Of a DNA stretch of 64,000 bases, positions 1-14,060 are shown in pieces. The stretch lies in assembly GCA_051294375.1 (NCBI GenBank), contig CM119267.1:9598339-9662338 (forward strand). Reading direction: 5' to 3'. Position numbers and translations under genes: made by a program. Numbering within the stretch: position 1 is the stretch's first letter; each line of letters begins with the position of its first letter. The stretch is from Paraspadella gotoi (taxonomy: Eukaryota; Chaetognatha). The notes under the pieces were generated by a model. That model was not told the DNA's origin, did not search any database, and worked only from the letters and a program-made list of their open reading frames with translations.

Positions 1-2032
<2,032 letters not shown>

Positions 2033-2075
<43 letters not shown>

Positions 2076-2204
2076 ACGATTCCACTCGCTCTTCGATTTC
2101 TGCCTTAAGATTTTATTACTTTTTTATTTCTCTTCCAAGCTCATTTCCTCCGCGCGCGATTTTAACACTTTTTCACCTCATCTTGCCATCTCTCCATTTC
2201 AAGG

Positions 2205-2247
<43 letters not shown>

Positions 2248-2283
2248 CCTCCCTCCCTCCCTCTCTCCCTCTCTCTCTCTCCT
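2033..2283. repeat. Two (CT)n tracts with a pyrimidine-rich interval
   Basis: Pure CT at about 2033-2071. A second CT/CCCT tract lies at about 2206-2283. The DNA between them is also pyrimidine-rich on the + strand. Confidence 0.9.
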
Positions 2284-3299
2284 CCATTCTCTCTATAGCT
2301 TTTCTCAATATGCCTGATTCAGACTTTTTTCAGATTGAATCGAGTTTGTTTGTCGCAAATCGTCTTTTCCTAAACGGTTAACATCTTAACTCGTCGACAT
2401 TCATAGAATATTCATTGAATAGCCTTTTTTTAATAAACAGAATGAATATTAAATTAAGAGACGTGTTTTGAAAAAAAAAACCCGGGTAAATCGAATAAAT
2501 TTATATAAAAAAATAAAAACTCACTTTCAACTAATTTAAAACTGAAGAAAAATTTACATAGAATTTTCCATCCAATTATTCCTCCGGTTAATGAAAATAA
2601 AACCAATTTAATTCAGTACCTGAAGGGAAAAAAAAGCCTTAAAGAGATGTCGAAAAACGAGGACGCATCTAAACAGTGCACAACAAAGAACATCACCAAG
2701 TAAAAGAGTTTTATAGACGTCGTGTTTTTTTTCTTTCGCGGACGAGTCTCCTTTTTTCGTCTTCGACCGAATATTTACGTCTTTGCGTTTTTATTATCCT
2801 CAAGATTTATTGGCTCAAGATTTTTTTTTTTCGCCCCAAAAATTTTCGGAGAATTTGGTGGGGGCAGTACTCTCTCCATGCTTATCATCTCCGATCCGAA
2901 CGCTTTCACTTTTTTAATCTATTAATTTGTTAATCTATCAACAAAATACCAAATTAAATCTAAGTTATAAAAATCAACTTGAGAAAATATCATATTAATG
3001 TGGCAAGTTGATGAGATGATTAACAATAACTAATTATTTCAAAAAAATATAAAAAAGAAGTGATATTGCATAAGTATGTTAGCCAATAGAGTAAACATTA
3101 AATATTATAGAAAATGATCCCATCAGCATCACTGTGGAAATGTGGATTGTGGAATCGCACTCTTCAAATGAAGCATGTGATTCTGTGAAAGTTAAAGAGA
3201 AAAAACGTTAATGAAATGTAAAAAAAAAAAGTTGTTTTTCTTTTCCCGCCTTTTTTTAACTCTGGCGTCAACCTTCTTCATCCAGCAGAGTTCGCCAAC
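2284..3299. other. AT-rich non-coding DNA
   Basis: Nothing recognised. Reading frames over 60 codons here run through T homopolymers and have no family resemblance. Confidence 0.5.
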
Positions 3300-3595
3300 T
3301 GCGTCTTCGGTGACGTTTCCATCGACGTTGATATCGACACCTTCATTGTCAGCATTTGCTTCGTCGGTGACTTCATCGTTCGTCGTTAGTGTCATCGTTG
3401 ATTTCATCGAGAGCCATCGTTGTCGGCTTTTGTCATCGGATTGGCTCTTGGCTCTTGGCTTCGTCGTTGGCTTCGTCGGTATTTTTGTTATCGACTCCTT
3501 TGTAGTTGTCTGGAAGGTCCTCGTTGGTTTCATTGTCGTCGTCGTGGCGTTCGTCGTCGTCGTCGTCGTCTGCCTCGTCCTCGACTTCCTTCTTT
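3300..3595. repeat. Cryptic trinucleotide-rich segment (GTC/TTC/GTT type)
   Basis: Irregular repeats of GTC, TTC and GTT, densest at 3535-3575. Similar patches recur at about 4465-4500, 5198-5240, 13,437-13,472, 14,885-14,940, 30,026-30,130 and 56,455-56,512. The open frames over it are products of three-base periodicity and are not a recognised gene. Confidence 0.75.
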
Positions 3596-3636
3596 CCTCA
3601 TCTTTCCCGCAGGGAGGAAGACAGCAGCGGGATTTT

Positions 3637-3696
3637 TATAATATAATATAATATAATATAATATAATATAATATAATATAATATAATATAATATAA
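3637..3696. repeat. Pentanucleotide microsatellite (TATAA)n, about 12 units
   Basis: Perfect five-base tandem repeat of TATAA/ATAAT. Confidence 0.95.
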
Positions 3697-4107
3697 AAAG
3701 AAAAAAGTAAGGTGTTTTAGTTAAGTTAGCTAAACTAACAAAAAAATGTAAAAAAGACTAAGAATGATAATACATTTCGCCACGTATCTCACTGAATAGT
3801 GAGTTCGAACTCATAGAAAAATCATTTCATCCGAACGAAAATAATCAATTTAAATCCATTTTTTCCCCTCACTCATTAAAATATAAGAAAGCGGAGATTA
3901 CGAAAGAAGTAAGACGGAAAACGAATCGAAGGGGAAAAAAGCTTTTTAATTGAACAATAAAAATCCTAAACTAAAAGCATCGAATGGGTAACTTAAGAAA
4001 CTCAGTTGACGAGAAAAGTTTAAAAAGAAAATTAGCTATTGCACAAAGTCTACACAGAAAATGTTTATATATTTAAATGAGAATAGATAAAACAAGAACG
4101 GTAAATC

Positions 4108-4392
4108 CAATGTGTTTCGCCGCAGTGACTTTATATTCGTGTATATTTCCCTTTGATCACATATGACATGACATGACATGACTAACAAACTTTTTTGCCC
4201 GTCTATTTTTGACATGCACTGCATAGAATTTCGTATTTTATTAGGAATTCCTGAAGCCGCCGCTAGCAGTCACTTAGATTTGAAGGTTTTTTTCTGTCTT
4301 AACGAATGAGCAACCAACTGTAGGCAAATTTTATGAAATTTTAACGTAAAGTGGGACGGACAGACCGACCGAACGACCGAAAAGTGACTTAA
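4108..4392. mobile_element. Dispersed repeat, copy A (unclassified small transposon)
   Basis: Two blocks here recur in the same order and orientation at about 41,255-41,735. The first is an AATGTGTTKCGCCGCAGT-type block with a following TTCGYGTATATTT. The second is a GACAGACCGACCGA block running into CGAAAAGTGACTT. The interior differs between the copies. An (ACATG)n run of about 4 units lies at 4166-4183. A partial copy of the GACAGACCGACCGA end is at about 14,603-14,625. The exact termini and class are unknown. Confidence 0.55.
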
Positions 4393-5754
4393 AAACAGAT
4401 TGTTTCTCTTCAAGTTCACTCTTGTATCGAGGGGTTCTTTTTTTTTTTTCGTCGCGGTCGTCACCGCCCACGTTGTCGTCGTCGTCATCGTCGTCATGGT
4501 TTATGCAAAGATGGCGCCGACGAAAAAGCAACGGAAGGTCGAGGGTCGCGATAAAAAGGACGCCGCTTTTCCCGCCTTCAAGAAATAATGGGCGCTTAAT
4601 ATCTAGAAGGAAAGGCGGGGGAGTAAAGGGTTGGGGTGGATTGGGTGCCTGGCTGGAGGGTGGTTTGGGTGGGGCTGGAAAGTGGTCGTTGGAGGAGACA
4701 ATGAAGTCGACGCGTAAAGGGGAAGGGGAAGGGGAAACACGTAGACTGACGATGAAGAGAAGAAAGCATGGCGGCCGCGATAATGAAGAAAGACGACATG
4801 TCGGTGGTAAAAACAAGATGACAGGGCAGCGGCTTTGATAAGTAAAAAGACATAGCATATGGGATGAAGACATGGAGACGGCGAAATGAACGAGAAGACA
4901 TATCTGGGTGGTAAAGACGTGAGGACATGGCGGCCGTTAACATTAGAAGGCATGCCGGCGGCGCTAATTAGTGTAAACAAACTTGTTGTGCGGAAGATAA
5001 GACATGGGATTTGAGCTCAAGAGAATAAAACGAGGTTGTACCGGTTTAAAGACATGGTGGAGTCCATGAGGAGAACAAACAAGGCGGCGGCGGTGAAAAA
5101 GAAAAAGAAAAAGCAGGGTGTCGGCCACGAGGAAGTCGTTAGATCTCATCTTCGCCCTCATCACACTGTTGGTTGAGTCGACACAAAATCCTAATCATCA
5201 TCGTTGTCGTCGTTGTTGCTGTCGTCGTTGTTGTCGTCGTGTTTGTTTCGCCGGTTTTTGATGTCGTGGGTTTTGACAGCCGCTGTCACCGTCGATGACA
5301 CCGTTTTATCATTCAAACTTTAGCTCGATTCAGTGGGAAAAGGGCACGTCGAGGGATGTTTCATAAATTATAATTTATCGTTTTTTTAGGGGGGGTTTTC
5401 GAGAGATCAATTTTGTTGTTTTTAGAAGCTGAGAGCTTAGAAGCTCATTGCAGCAAATTAATGTGTAGGAAAAGTTGTTGGGTTTTGAATCATGTTACAT
5501 GTACAATTTGTACAATGTAAATGTTTCCGCCGAATTTTTCGCTCTTTATCGTCGATTTAATAAAAAATTTTTGAGCGGAAAAGCGACGTCATTCGCTCAA
5601 CATTTGATCTTATCAGGTAACGTTTGTGTGGGTTTTGAGCTAAAATTCAGCTCTGGTCAGAGGCTTTATGAAGAGAATAAAATAATAAAGAAGATAAGAA
5701 CGCACCAAAAAAAAAAAGCTGAAAAATTGAATCGGTTTTTAATGAAAAGGGAAA
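4393..5754. other. Non-coding DNA, no gene recognised
   Basis: Contains trinucleotide-rich patches (about 4465-4500 and 5198-5240) and a GGGGAA repeat near 4717-4735. Several overlapping frames of 115-180 codons on both strands are low-complexity, lack domain motifs and do not continue across plausible introns. Confidence 0.45.
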
Positions 5755-6188
5755 AAAATTTGAAAAGGAAAAGAAAAGGAGAGGGTGGGGAAGGAAGGAA
5801 AAAGGGAGGGTGGGAAATGAAAAAGGGAAAGGAAGGGTGGAAAGGAAAAAGAAAAAAAGACGGTGAAGAAAGGAAAAGCGAAAAGGAGAGGGAGGGAAAA
5901 GAAAAGGAAGGGTGCGGAAAAGAAAAGGAAAGAGAGGGTGAAAAAAAGAAAAGGAAAGTGATGAGCCGGTGGAAAAAAGAAAAAGAAAAAGGAGAGGGTG
6001 GAAAGGAAAAAGGAAAAGGAGGGGTGGGAAAGGAAAATAAAAAAGAGAGGGTGAGAAAGGAAAAGGAAAGGAGAGGGAGGGAAAAGAAAAGGAAAGGGTG
6101 GGAAAAGAAAAGGAAAGGAGAGGGTGATAAGAAAAGGAAAGGAGAGGGTGGGAAACGAAAAGAAAAAGGAGAGGGTGGAAAAAGAAAA
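5755..6188. repeat. Polypurine minisatellite, about 430 bp
   Basis: The + strand is almost entirely A and G. It is built from irregular units such as GGAAAAGGAAAGGAGAGGGTG, with one T per unit. It reads as a Lys/Glu/Arg/Gly-rich frame on + and a Phe/Ser/Pro/Leu-rich frame on -, both products of composition. Confidence 0.9.
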
Positions 6189-7220
6189 TGGATGGTGTGA
6201 AAAGATGGGTTGGAATTCCGTTCAAAGACGGCGCATCGATGATCCTAACGGCTCCCTTTATGAAGATGGATCTTGGGACCCAAAAGAGAAAAAAGAGGCG
6301 AAACGATATCCTTGTTCCAGAATCCGCGCGAGGTGTGTTTTTTTTTCTCATGGCTTTCGGCCGGGATCGCTGCCGGAACTGTTGGCGGAACTGCTGCCGG
6401 GTCCGCTCATTCGCGAGGGAGAAATCTAGGCAGGGAGGGATTGCAAATATTTGGGAAAGGCGGTAGGGGCGGAGGGGGCGGCGGGTGGGGCAAAAATTCA
6501 GTAGCGGCAGCAGCGAAAAACTAAGCTGAAGGAGCAAAGGATTTAGATGCAGGCAAAAGTGGTGGAAGCTCAGGCGAGAGAGTCTTCAACAATCTCGACG
6601 GCGTGATGAGTGGGATTTGTTCGAAGTGATTGAGAGATACTAAGATGATAGAAAGAGTGTGAGAAACATGGCGTGATAACTAAATAAAGAAATTGAAATG
6701 TTGTTATTGAACCTCCATATGAAGAGAGCAGAGAAAAAAAATCAAAGAAAAAAATTTCGGAAGTAAATACGTGACAAAAGTTTTTTTTCGGAATTTCTAA
6801 TTTTAGCCATTTTTTTTCCTGTTCGGCTTTGGCTATACAAAGGCTAACCCAATGATTTATAGATGTATATGTAGCAACGATTTGAGTATATATATCTGTT
6901 ACTCATAATTAGTCATCATAGATTCACGATTCTTATGCTGCGACGGGCATTTTTCTTGTCATCTTCTTCGAGGCGAAAAAGACCGAGGACTCTTTTTTTT
7001 TCATCCCAACGCGTAATACTTTTTTTTTGTGCCTCGCGGACGTCGCTGAGAACCACCATTAGTTAAATATTTAATTTGGAAAAAAAAAATATATTTTTTT
7101 TCCATTTGCGAGGAATGAATAATAAAAACACCGCCGCGAGGACGCGATCCGGTTGTTCAGAAAGACTTTTCCATTCGTTTTGAACTTTTTTTTCTGTATC
7201 GCAATACGCCTGACTCCCGA
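6189..7220. other. Non-coding DNA, no gene recognised
   Basis: A GC-rich patch with a GGCGGGTGGGG-type G-rich run lies at about 6450-6490. Otherwise AT-rich with no recognisable exon. Confidence 0.45.
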
Positions 7221-7267
7221 CTGCAGGCTGCAGGCTGCAGGCTGCAGGCTGCAGGCTGCATGCTGCA
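7221..7267. repeat. Heptanucleotide repeat (CTGCAGG)n, about 6 units
   Basis: Tandem seven-base units, each carrying a PstI-type CTGCAG palindrome. The last units decay to CTGCATG and CTGCACG. Confidence 0.95.
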
Positions 7268-7942
7268 CGGAATTATGACCGGGATCCAAACCCCCAAAAA
7301 ATTGAAGCTTTTAGTCCAATTTGAGCCGGAGCCGAAGGTCTGCGGGACGAGCCGGTTAATCCGTCTAAATGATTGGTTTTACAGCCTGATCCAAACCTCA
7401 GGGACCGCTAATAAACATTATTTAATTTAAATCATCTTCTATTTTCAACTTTGTAGTAATTCACGTTTGAGACTACGATTGGCCGAGAAATAAACCGGGG
7501 GAAATTCTTCCTTGACGAACATCACTGTTCTCTCGCCGCGCGAATCAACTTCCGCCTCCGTTCCATTTCGCTCGCCTCGGCGTTTCTAAAAATAGCATCT
7601 AATGTACGATTCCATCTCACGAGGGGAAAGGATATGAGAATATGTGATATGTGAATCCCGTCGGGTAAACTGACACGACTGCCAAGTGTGAAGGGAGAAC
7701 AAACCGCTCGCCTTAACCAAATGCTAAAACATAATCCTGTTGATACTTTCATTTGCAACCACTCATAGAAAATGTATTTAATCTAGGTTCGGTCAATGGG
7801 AGTCAAGGTTATAAAGGTCTTACGTCTTCGTGCTCGGCAGTCTCACTTTTATGCACATTGCACATATAAACCGTGAGCCTCTGAGCCGATAGAAAAATGT
7901 TTTGTTTCTGGATAATCCTTCTCTCGTACAATGGCATTCTAC
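7268..7942. other. Non-coding DNA, no gene recognised
   Basis: No conserved motif seen on either strand. Confidence 0.45.
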
Positions 7943-7977
7943 TCTCCTCTCTCTCTCTCTCTCTCTCTCCTCCTCTC

Positions 7978-8018
<41 letters not shown>
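7943..8018. repeat. (CT)n microsatellite, slightly interrupted
   Basis: CT run with a few CCTC and CGCT interruptions. Confidence 0.95.
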
Positions 8019-8021
<3 letters not shown>

Positions 8022-8630
8022 GGATATGGAATCGCCAAGCGATAAAATTCTTCGGATATCTCCGCTTGCTTCCGAGGATCGAATCGATTCGATGGCTTCG
8101 TGTCAACCAGAGTCTCTTCCCATCAGAAATTGCTTGAAAATTTTATGACTATGTATATTTTATTTCTACTAAGACCCTGACGACATAACTACAAAACTAT
8201 AATAATTGTTGACGCGTTTCTTGACTTTTCCGTAATCGACTTAAAGAGAAGCGACCGATAATCGGTCTAATCGCCTCGAAGCGTCAACGTTCCGCCCACT
8301 CAAAAAAAGAGAAAAAAAAACCCCGGAGTTACTCTTCCTTACCCTCTCATGTCTCCATCCCTCCATTTTTCCACCCACCCCCCGACGCCATCTGTTGTTG
8401 GCATCAAAGCGAAGACGACGTCACAAAAATAACCCCGTCGCCGCTGGTCAAGGAGAAGCGAAACATTAGGACTTAGTTTTCGGAAATAAGGTGTAAAGAA
8501 GAAGGAATGAGGAAAAAGGAAAAAAAGGATGGCTTTGGAAGGAAAAGGAAGAGAACATCAAAAGAATGGAGACAGGTGAAAAAAATAAGAAGCGAAAGGC
8601 GAGGAATAAGGGTTAAGACCGAGAGACGAG
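8019..8630. other. Non-coding DNA, no gene recognised
   Basis: Mixed composition, purine-rich from about 8495 leading into the next GA tract. No exon identified. Confidence 0.45.
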
Positions 8631-8645
8631 CAGGAGAGAGAGGAG

Positions 8646-8690
<45 letters not shown>

Positions 8691-8716
8691 CGAGAGAGAG
8701 AGAGAGAGAGAGAAGA
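8631..8716. repeat. (GA)n microsatellite, interrupted
   Basis: GA run with GGAG and ACGAG interruptions. Confidence 0.95.
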
Positions 8717-9487
8717 GAAACAAGGTACATATTGTCTCAACCACTTATTTTTTCCCGAAATGGATATTGTGCCTTCGGATAGGCAGGTGCTTGAATCTGG
8801 GTCGAGTATAGTGGCTCCAACTAGTTCATAGAATTGACGTCACGTTTTTCCGTCATGTTTTTTNNNNNNNNNNAGATGGATTTGTTTTCGTTGAAAAAAA
8901 AACAAAGAAATGTTGAAGCCCTTTAGTTTAAAATTCGTTTTTTAACTAGAAGCAGAAATGAAATTTCGTTTGGATATTTTATATCCTTCTGTTTCTTTTT
9001 TCACGTGCAATAGGTTTTGCTAGATAAAACTTTCCCTTAGACTTTGTTCGATAATTCTAAAGGAAAGGGAATGTGGCAGTGTGGAAGTGTGGCAGTGTGG
9101 CGGTGTAGCTCGGAAAATATGATCAGCTTGCGGGGATGAAACCCTTAGCCAAGGATTAGTGTAACTTTTCCTTTCTCCCTTTCTCTCTATAGCTTTTTCT
9201 TGATTAGAAAACTCATCAAAACGCATCAAAACAAGTTGTCTTCGCAGGAATCTTATCTTTCTCTGTCTCTCTGTCTCTGACTCTCTCTGCCTCTGTCTGT
9301 CTCTGTCTCTCTGTCTTTAGTATTATGTAAAAAAGTAATAATTCTCGTAAAACTATTACGTTTTATGTTTTTCTCTTACTCCGAGCGTCTTTCACGTCTT
9401 CTGCCTCATTTTGACGTCCGAACAATTTGCTTCGGGTCTTTTAATGGAGTCATAACGCGCGATAACAACTCTTCGCCGAGGGGTAGT
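8717..9487. other. Non-coding DNA with small repeats
   Basis: Holds the 10-N gap, a GTGTGGCA-type octamer repeat at about 9073-9110, and a TCTGTCTC-type repeat at about 9258-9318. No gene is seen. Confidence 0.55.
8864..8873. other. Assembly gap (10 N)
   Basis: Ten unresolved bases. Confidence 1.
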
Positions 9488-9600
9488 GACAGTGTCGAGG
9501 CCGTGACAGAGCCATGGCGGTGACAGAGACGAGGCCGTGACAGAGCCATGGCGGTGACAGAGACGAGGTGTGACAGAACCGAGGCGTGACGGAGTCAGAG
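9488..9600. repeat. Short minisatellite with GTGACAGAG core
   Basis: Repeats of GTGACAGAGACGAGGC and GTGACAGAGCCATGGCG blocks. The longer block (about 37 bp) occurs twice almost unchanged and the tail decays. Confidence 0.85.
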
Positions 9601-9847
9601 AAAAATCTCTGGGATTCTGTCGTCAGTTTTTTTTATTATTTTTTTTATAAATAATTTTTTTTAATGACGCGTTTCGCAAGTGATAAGCGGACTGCTCGAC
9701 TGTTCAACCTCAAACGTTTTTTTGACAAACATTGGCTGACGTTTTATCTTTTATCTTTGACGGACGCGTCATTTTGCTTTAAAGCTCAAAGCTCAAAGCT
9801 TAAATTATTTCCGCTTTTCAATCAACTCCCCTTCGCTCCGCCTTTTA

Positions 9848-10787
9848 AGGACAACTTAATAATGAAGTATGTCAACAGCCCGGACAACGATTTAAGCCGA
9901 CAATTTAAGGACAACTTTAATAAGCAAGTATGTCAACAGCCGGACAATTTAAGGGACAATTTAAGCGACAATTTAATAATGAAGTATTAGTCAACTAGGG
10001 CAATTTAACGGACATAAAGGACAATTTATAATGAAGTCTGATGTCAACAGACCGCGACAATTTAAGCGACAATTTCAGGACAATTTAATAAATGAAGTAT
10101 AGTTCAACAGCCGGACATTAAGCGACAATTTAAAAGGACAATTTAATAATGAAGTATGTGTCAAAGCCGGACAATTTAAGGACAATGTTAAGGACAATTT
10201 AATAATGAAGTATGTCAACAGCCGGACAATTAAGGGACAATTTTAAGGACAATTTAATAATGAAGTATGCTCAACAGCCAGCCGGACAATTTAAGGACAA
10301 TTTAAGAACAATTTAATAATGAAGTATGTCAACAGCCGGACAATTTAAGGACAATTTAAGGACAATTTAATAATGAAGTATGTCAACAGCCCGGACAATT
10401 TTAAGGACAATTTAAGGACAATTTAATAATGAAGTATGTCAACAGGCCGGACAATTTAAGGAACAATTTAAGGACAATTAATAATGAAGTTATTCAAAGA
10501 GTGCAACCGGACAATTTAAGGACAATTAAGGACAATTTAATAATGAAGTATGTCAACAGCCGGACAATTATAAGACTTTAAGGGACAATTTAAGGACAAA
10601 ATTTAATAATGAAGTATGTCAACAGCGGACAATTTAAGGACAATTTAAGGGACAATTTATAATGAAGTATGTCAACAGCCGACAATTTAAGGACAATTTA
10701 AGGACAATTTAATAATGAAGTATGTCAACAGCCGACAATTTAAGGACAATTTAAGACAAATTAATAATGAAGTATGTCAACAGCCGG
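9848..10787. repeat. 54-bp minisatellite array, about 17 units
   Basis: Each unit is two or three copies of an 11-bp block GGACAATTTAA followed by TAATGAAGTATGTCAACAGCC. The full form is 54 bp, so this is a repeat within a repeat. Units vary mainly by one-base indels and by gain or loss of one 11-bp block. The array ends about 17 bp before the left end of a foldback MITE. No coding function is apparent because indels break every frame. Confidence 0.95.
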
Positions 10788-10803
10788 GTTGCCTGTGATG
10801 CCC

Positions 10804-11424
10804 ATTAAGGCGTAGTGAAAGTTACATACGAAAATTCTAAAAGTCAATTATAAACAAACATACCATCAGTGAACATTAATTTGTAAAAAAATTAATTTTA
10901 TGTTTTTTAATTTTGCAGTAGCTTATATTTTATATATAGTACTATCCTTATAAAATCGAAAAATTTTAAAATAGGCTTTTCTTAATTTTGATTGCAGATT
11001 TGAATTCCTCGTCAAAAGTTGATAAAAGAAAATATAAATCATTTTTTTAAAAATTCTTTCATTAAGTGGGTTAAAAATTAAAAAACTATATTTAATATAT
11101 AAAAAGTTAATTTTCAGCTTAAATATAGCCTTTTTCTAATTTTGACTCACCTAATGAAGGAATTTTTCAAAAAGAGTTATATATTTCTTTTTATCAACTT
11201 TTTATGACAAAATCCAAATCTGCAAAAATATCTTAGAAAAAACTGTTTGAAATTTTAACATTTATTGGTTAGTACTAGTAAATATGGGGTGCCTACTGCG
11301 CTAAATTGAAAAAATTTATTATAATTTTTTTTATTACATAAATGTTCATTAGTATAATGTTGTTTATCCTCACTTTTAGAATTTTATATTAAAGTTAGAT
11401 TTAGAAATTTTACTACGCCTTAAT
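10804..11424. mobile_element. Foldback MITE, 621 bp, 13-bp perfect TIR
   Basis: ATTAAGGCGTAGT at 10804-10816 is the exact reverse complement of ACTACGCCTTAAT at 11412-11424. The symmetry continues inward imperfectly to a centre near 11,110: TTGATAAAAGAAAATATAA on the left against its complement on the right, and CATTAAGTGGGTT against its complement. GCCC flanks both ends directly, a possible 4-bp target duplication. TTAA also lies in each end, so a piggyBac-like TTAA target is an alternative. No transposase is encoded. Related copies lie at about 19.0-19.7 kb, 32.33-32.96 kb and 36.75-37.05 kb. Confidence 0.85.
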
Positions 11425-13435
11425 GCCCATTGGGATGGAGCAAACTCCCTGTTGGCTTTGGGGGCTTCCGACCCTCAGTGACGCGTCCAGTCACTGGCGC
11501 GGTTACCCTAGGACGCTTTGCCAACACGGAGGGAAGTCGTTAGGACCGAGGATGGAACACAACGCCTGGTATGGTGTCTTCCCCCCTGAGCCAATGGTAT
11601 TGGCTGAATGATCGTGGACGCGAGGCGGAGTGAATATACCGCCACAGAAGTTTCAAAGGCTTAATAAAGAATTTTCTGATCGATGTAGAAACGAAGATCT
11701 TTTTATCGAATCATTCTAGCATGAAAGGAAAAAAGAATTTTTTAAAAAAATATTTTCTATTTTTACCACGCATATTCAAAAAAAAAGAAGTTAAAAGCGT
11801 TCTTTAAAATTAAAGTTAAACGAGCTCTCTGTTTTAGGTCGCAACGAAAATTCCGACGCTAAATGAAAAGAAATAAAGATTTAAAGCGACCCTCGGGGAA
11901 AATCAAACGAATCGGAGGAGAATTTCGGTTAATGTTTGGCGGAATAAATTCGTTAAGCCTTTTAACGTTAGTTGCGAATGGGACTGGGACCTCTCATCGA
12001 TCCTTCACAAATACCCCCATGGACTTTCCGGATATATTCTTTTTTTGGGGGGATATATGTAGAATTGTAGATTGTAGATATACATTTGACTTAAAAATTT
12101 AGTAATAATCTTTTTAATTTCTGCTGGCGATTGTCGAAGACTGAACCCTTTACGTCCGAGTTAAGGCACGGAGAAGAAAGGCTCCATTTCGATATAATTC
12201 AAATGGAATCGCGAATTGGGAACTGAGAAATAAATTTGCACGCGATTAATTTTGACGCCGATTTCGTTGCGGTTGGGGAGAAATGCATTTCAGATTTTGC
12301 GTCAGCAATGAGAAAAAATTATCTCTCTCTATATATCTTTTTCTCTTTTCAAACCTTTTTCTTCAAATACTTGCCACCATCTCTCAACATCTCTCCCACT
12401 CTTGCATGCACAAGTTAAACAGACGGTAATAAACGCTATTAACTATTCTCCCATTTCCTGGAAAAGATGATGTTTGAAATTCAAATTCGATTACGCAAGA
12501 AGAGCCACGCACTTTGTCGTTCTTCTTATTTTCCTAAAAAGAGAAGCTGGCAAAAAGTTTAAAATACGTCCTCTCGAGACAACTTATGTAACTATTCTTA
12601 ATTTTCCTAATACTTACGATATTTTTTTTATCAAAGACGAGACTGATTTCCGATGATTCCAAAAGATTGCAAATGAAAGGCTATTTCGAACGTCGGGCAA
12701 ATATTGGACAACACCCAATATATTCCAAAGAGCTCCTTCCTCAGTCACAAACCGAACTTAAACTCCCGTCAATCAAACCCCCCCCCAAATTGCCCTTATT
12801 AAGTTATATATTTACTTTCCCCCGTGAAAAAAAAAATACTCCGAATTTCCGAAAAGAGCGAAATTGGCGAGTTCCCGTTTCTCCTCTCTAACGCCCCCCT
12901 CTCCTCCGCTCCCCCTTTCCCCTCCTTACCCTTACTCCCCCCGCGCGCCACCGACAACGGTCGTAAAGGAATTGTTTCAACCCGCAAATAGTCGTAAACG
13001 AAGGGACGAGGTTTTATGAACACGGCAATAGCAGAGCCATGCAGGCGCTGTTCTTTGAAGGAGACGCTGTTGACTTTTGTGGGAAGGAGGAAGCTATTAA
13101 AATCATATATTTTCGCATTAAAGAAGAACGGATAAATATATTCTGAATTTATAATGTTTCCCTTAACTCCTCTATATTCAAATTTTATTTCAAATTCTGT
13201 TGTTTCTATTCCGTGGTTGATTCTCGCAGCTAAAATACAAAAAGTCACGGCTTTTTTGAGAACCTATGACTATGTCTATGTTTGTAGTCACTTGCTGCTA
13301 CGTCATAAAATAATCCAAATGGTTCAAAAATAAAATCACCAATGTAATTTTAGTCTAAAAAAAATTTAAAAATTTCACACTCGGCACGAGGCGCCTCGTA
13401 ATGAGATCGTCGCCTTCGTCTCTGTCGTCTTCATT

Positions 13436-13436
<1 letters not shown>
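11425..13436. other. Non-coding DNA, no gene recognised
   Basis: The GC-richer 11,425-11,650 segment ends in GGCGGAGTGAATATACCGCC. The same motif occurs inverted with one change at about 55,297-55,320, so it may be the end of an older dispersed repeat. The rest is AT-rich with no recognised exon. Confidence 0.45.
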
Positions 13437-13470
<34 letters not shown>

Positions 13471-13472
13471 TT
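13437..13472. repeat. (GTC)n trinucleotide repeat
   Basis: About eleven consecutive CGT/GTC triplets. Confidence 0.95.
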
Positions 13473-13940
13473 TTCGATCAGAATCGATGTCTCGTTTCGT
13501 TCGAATCGTTCACCTTTGGAAATTCTCTTTTTCCTTTCAAATTGAAATGAGAAGAGGAGAGAGAGAAATCCTATGATGAGATGAGGTGATAAGGCGTGAG
13601 ACGAGTTACCTTTGCAGATGAACGCAATAGAATTCGAGGTGATTACGTAGATTGAAACGTTCGTCAGTCACCCTCAATTCGTGTGAATCGTAGAAATGGG
13701 AAAGCAATCGGATTAATGAAAAAAAATTGCAAGATTACTCGTTTTATTCTATTAGAATAAATTATATAAAAAAAAATTAAATGGATATAAAAGTTGAGTA
13801 TATTTCACAAAAATATTTGATTTAACTGTTATTTATTTTTGATTTAATAACGTTATGGGGAGAGGGATGTTGGAGTTGTCTTCTGGAAATGGGGTGGTCG
13901 TTTTATGTGAAGCATTGGATTATTAATATTATACAACTAA

Positions 13941-14060
13941 TTACCACTTCATTGATAGGGAAGCCAGGTACTCTGGGAGTGTAAAAACTAGACTGCAAAA
14001 TTCTTGATTGAAAGCTTGCTGGGTCCTGCTGTTATTATCTTGTAAGAGGGATGGAGGGCG
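13941..14060 (-). mobile_element. Dispersed repeat, inverted partner of 16,940-17,058
   Basis: This segment is the reverse complement of about 16,940-17,058, roughly 80 percent identical by eye. Shared blocks include CACTTCATTGATAGGGAAGC, GGTACTCTGG, TTGATTGAAAGCTTGC and TTATCTTGTAA. It has no coding content. Class unknown. Confidence 0.75.

Noticed and set aside
5475-6537. Lys/Glu-rich (+) and Phe/Ser/Pro-rich (-) proteins of 241 and 296 codons
   Set aside because: They follow the polypurine composition and have no domain or splice context.
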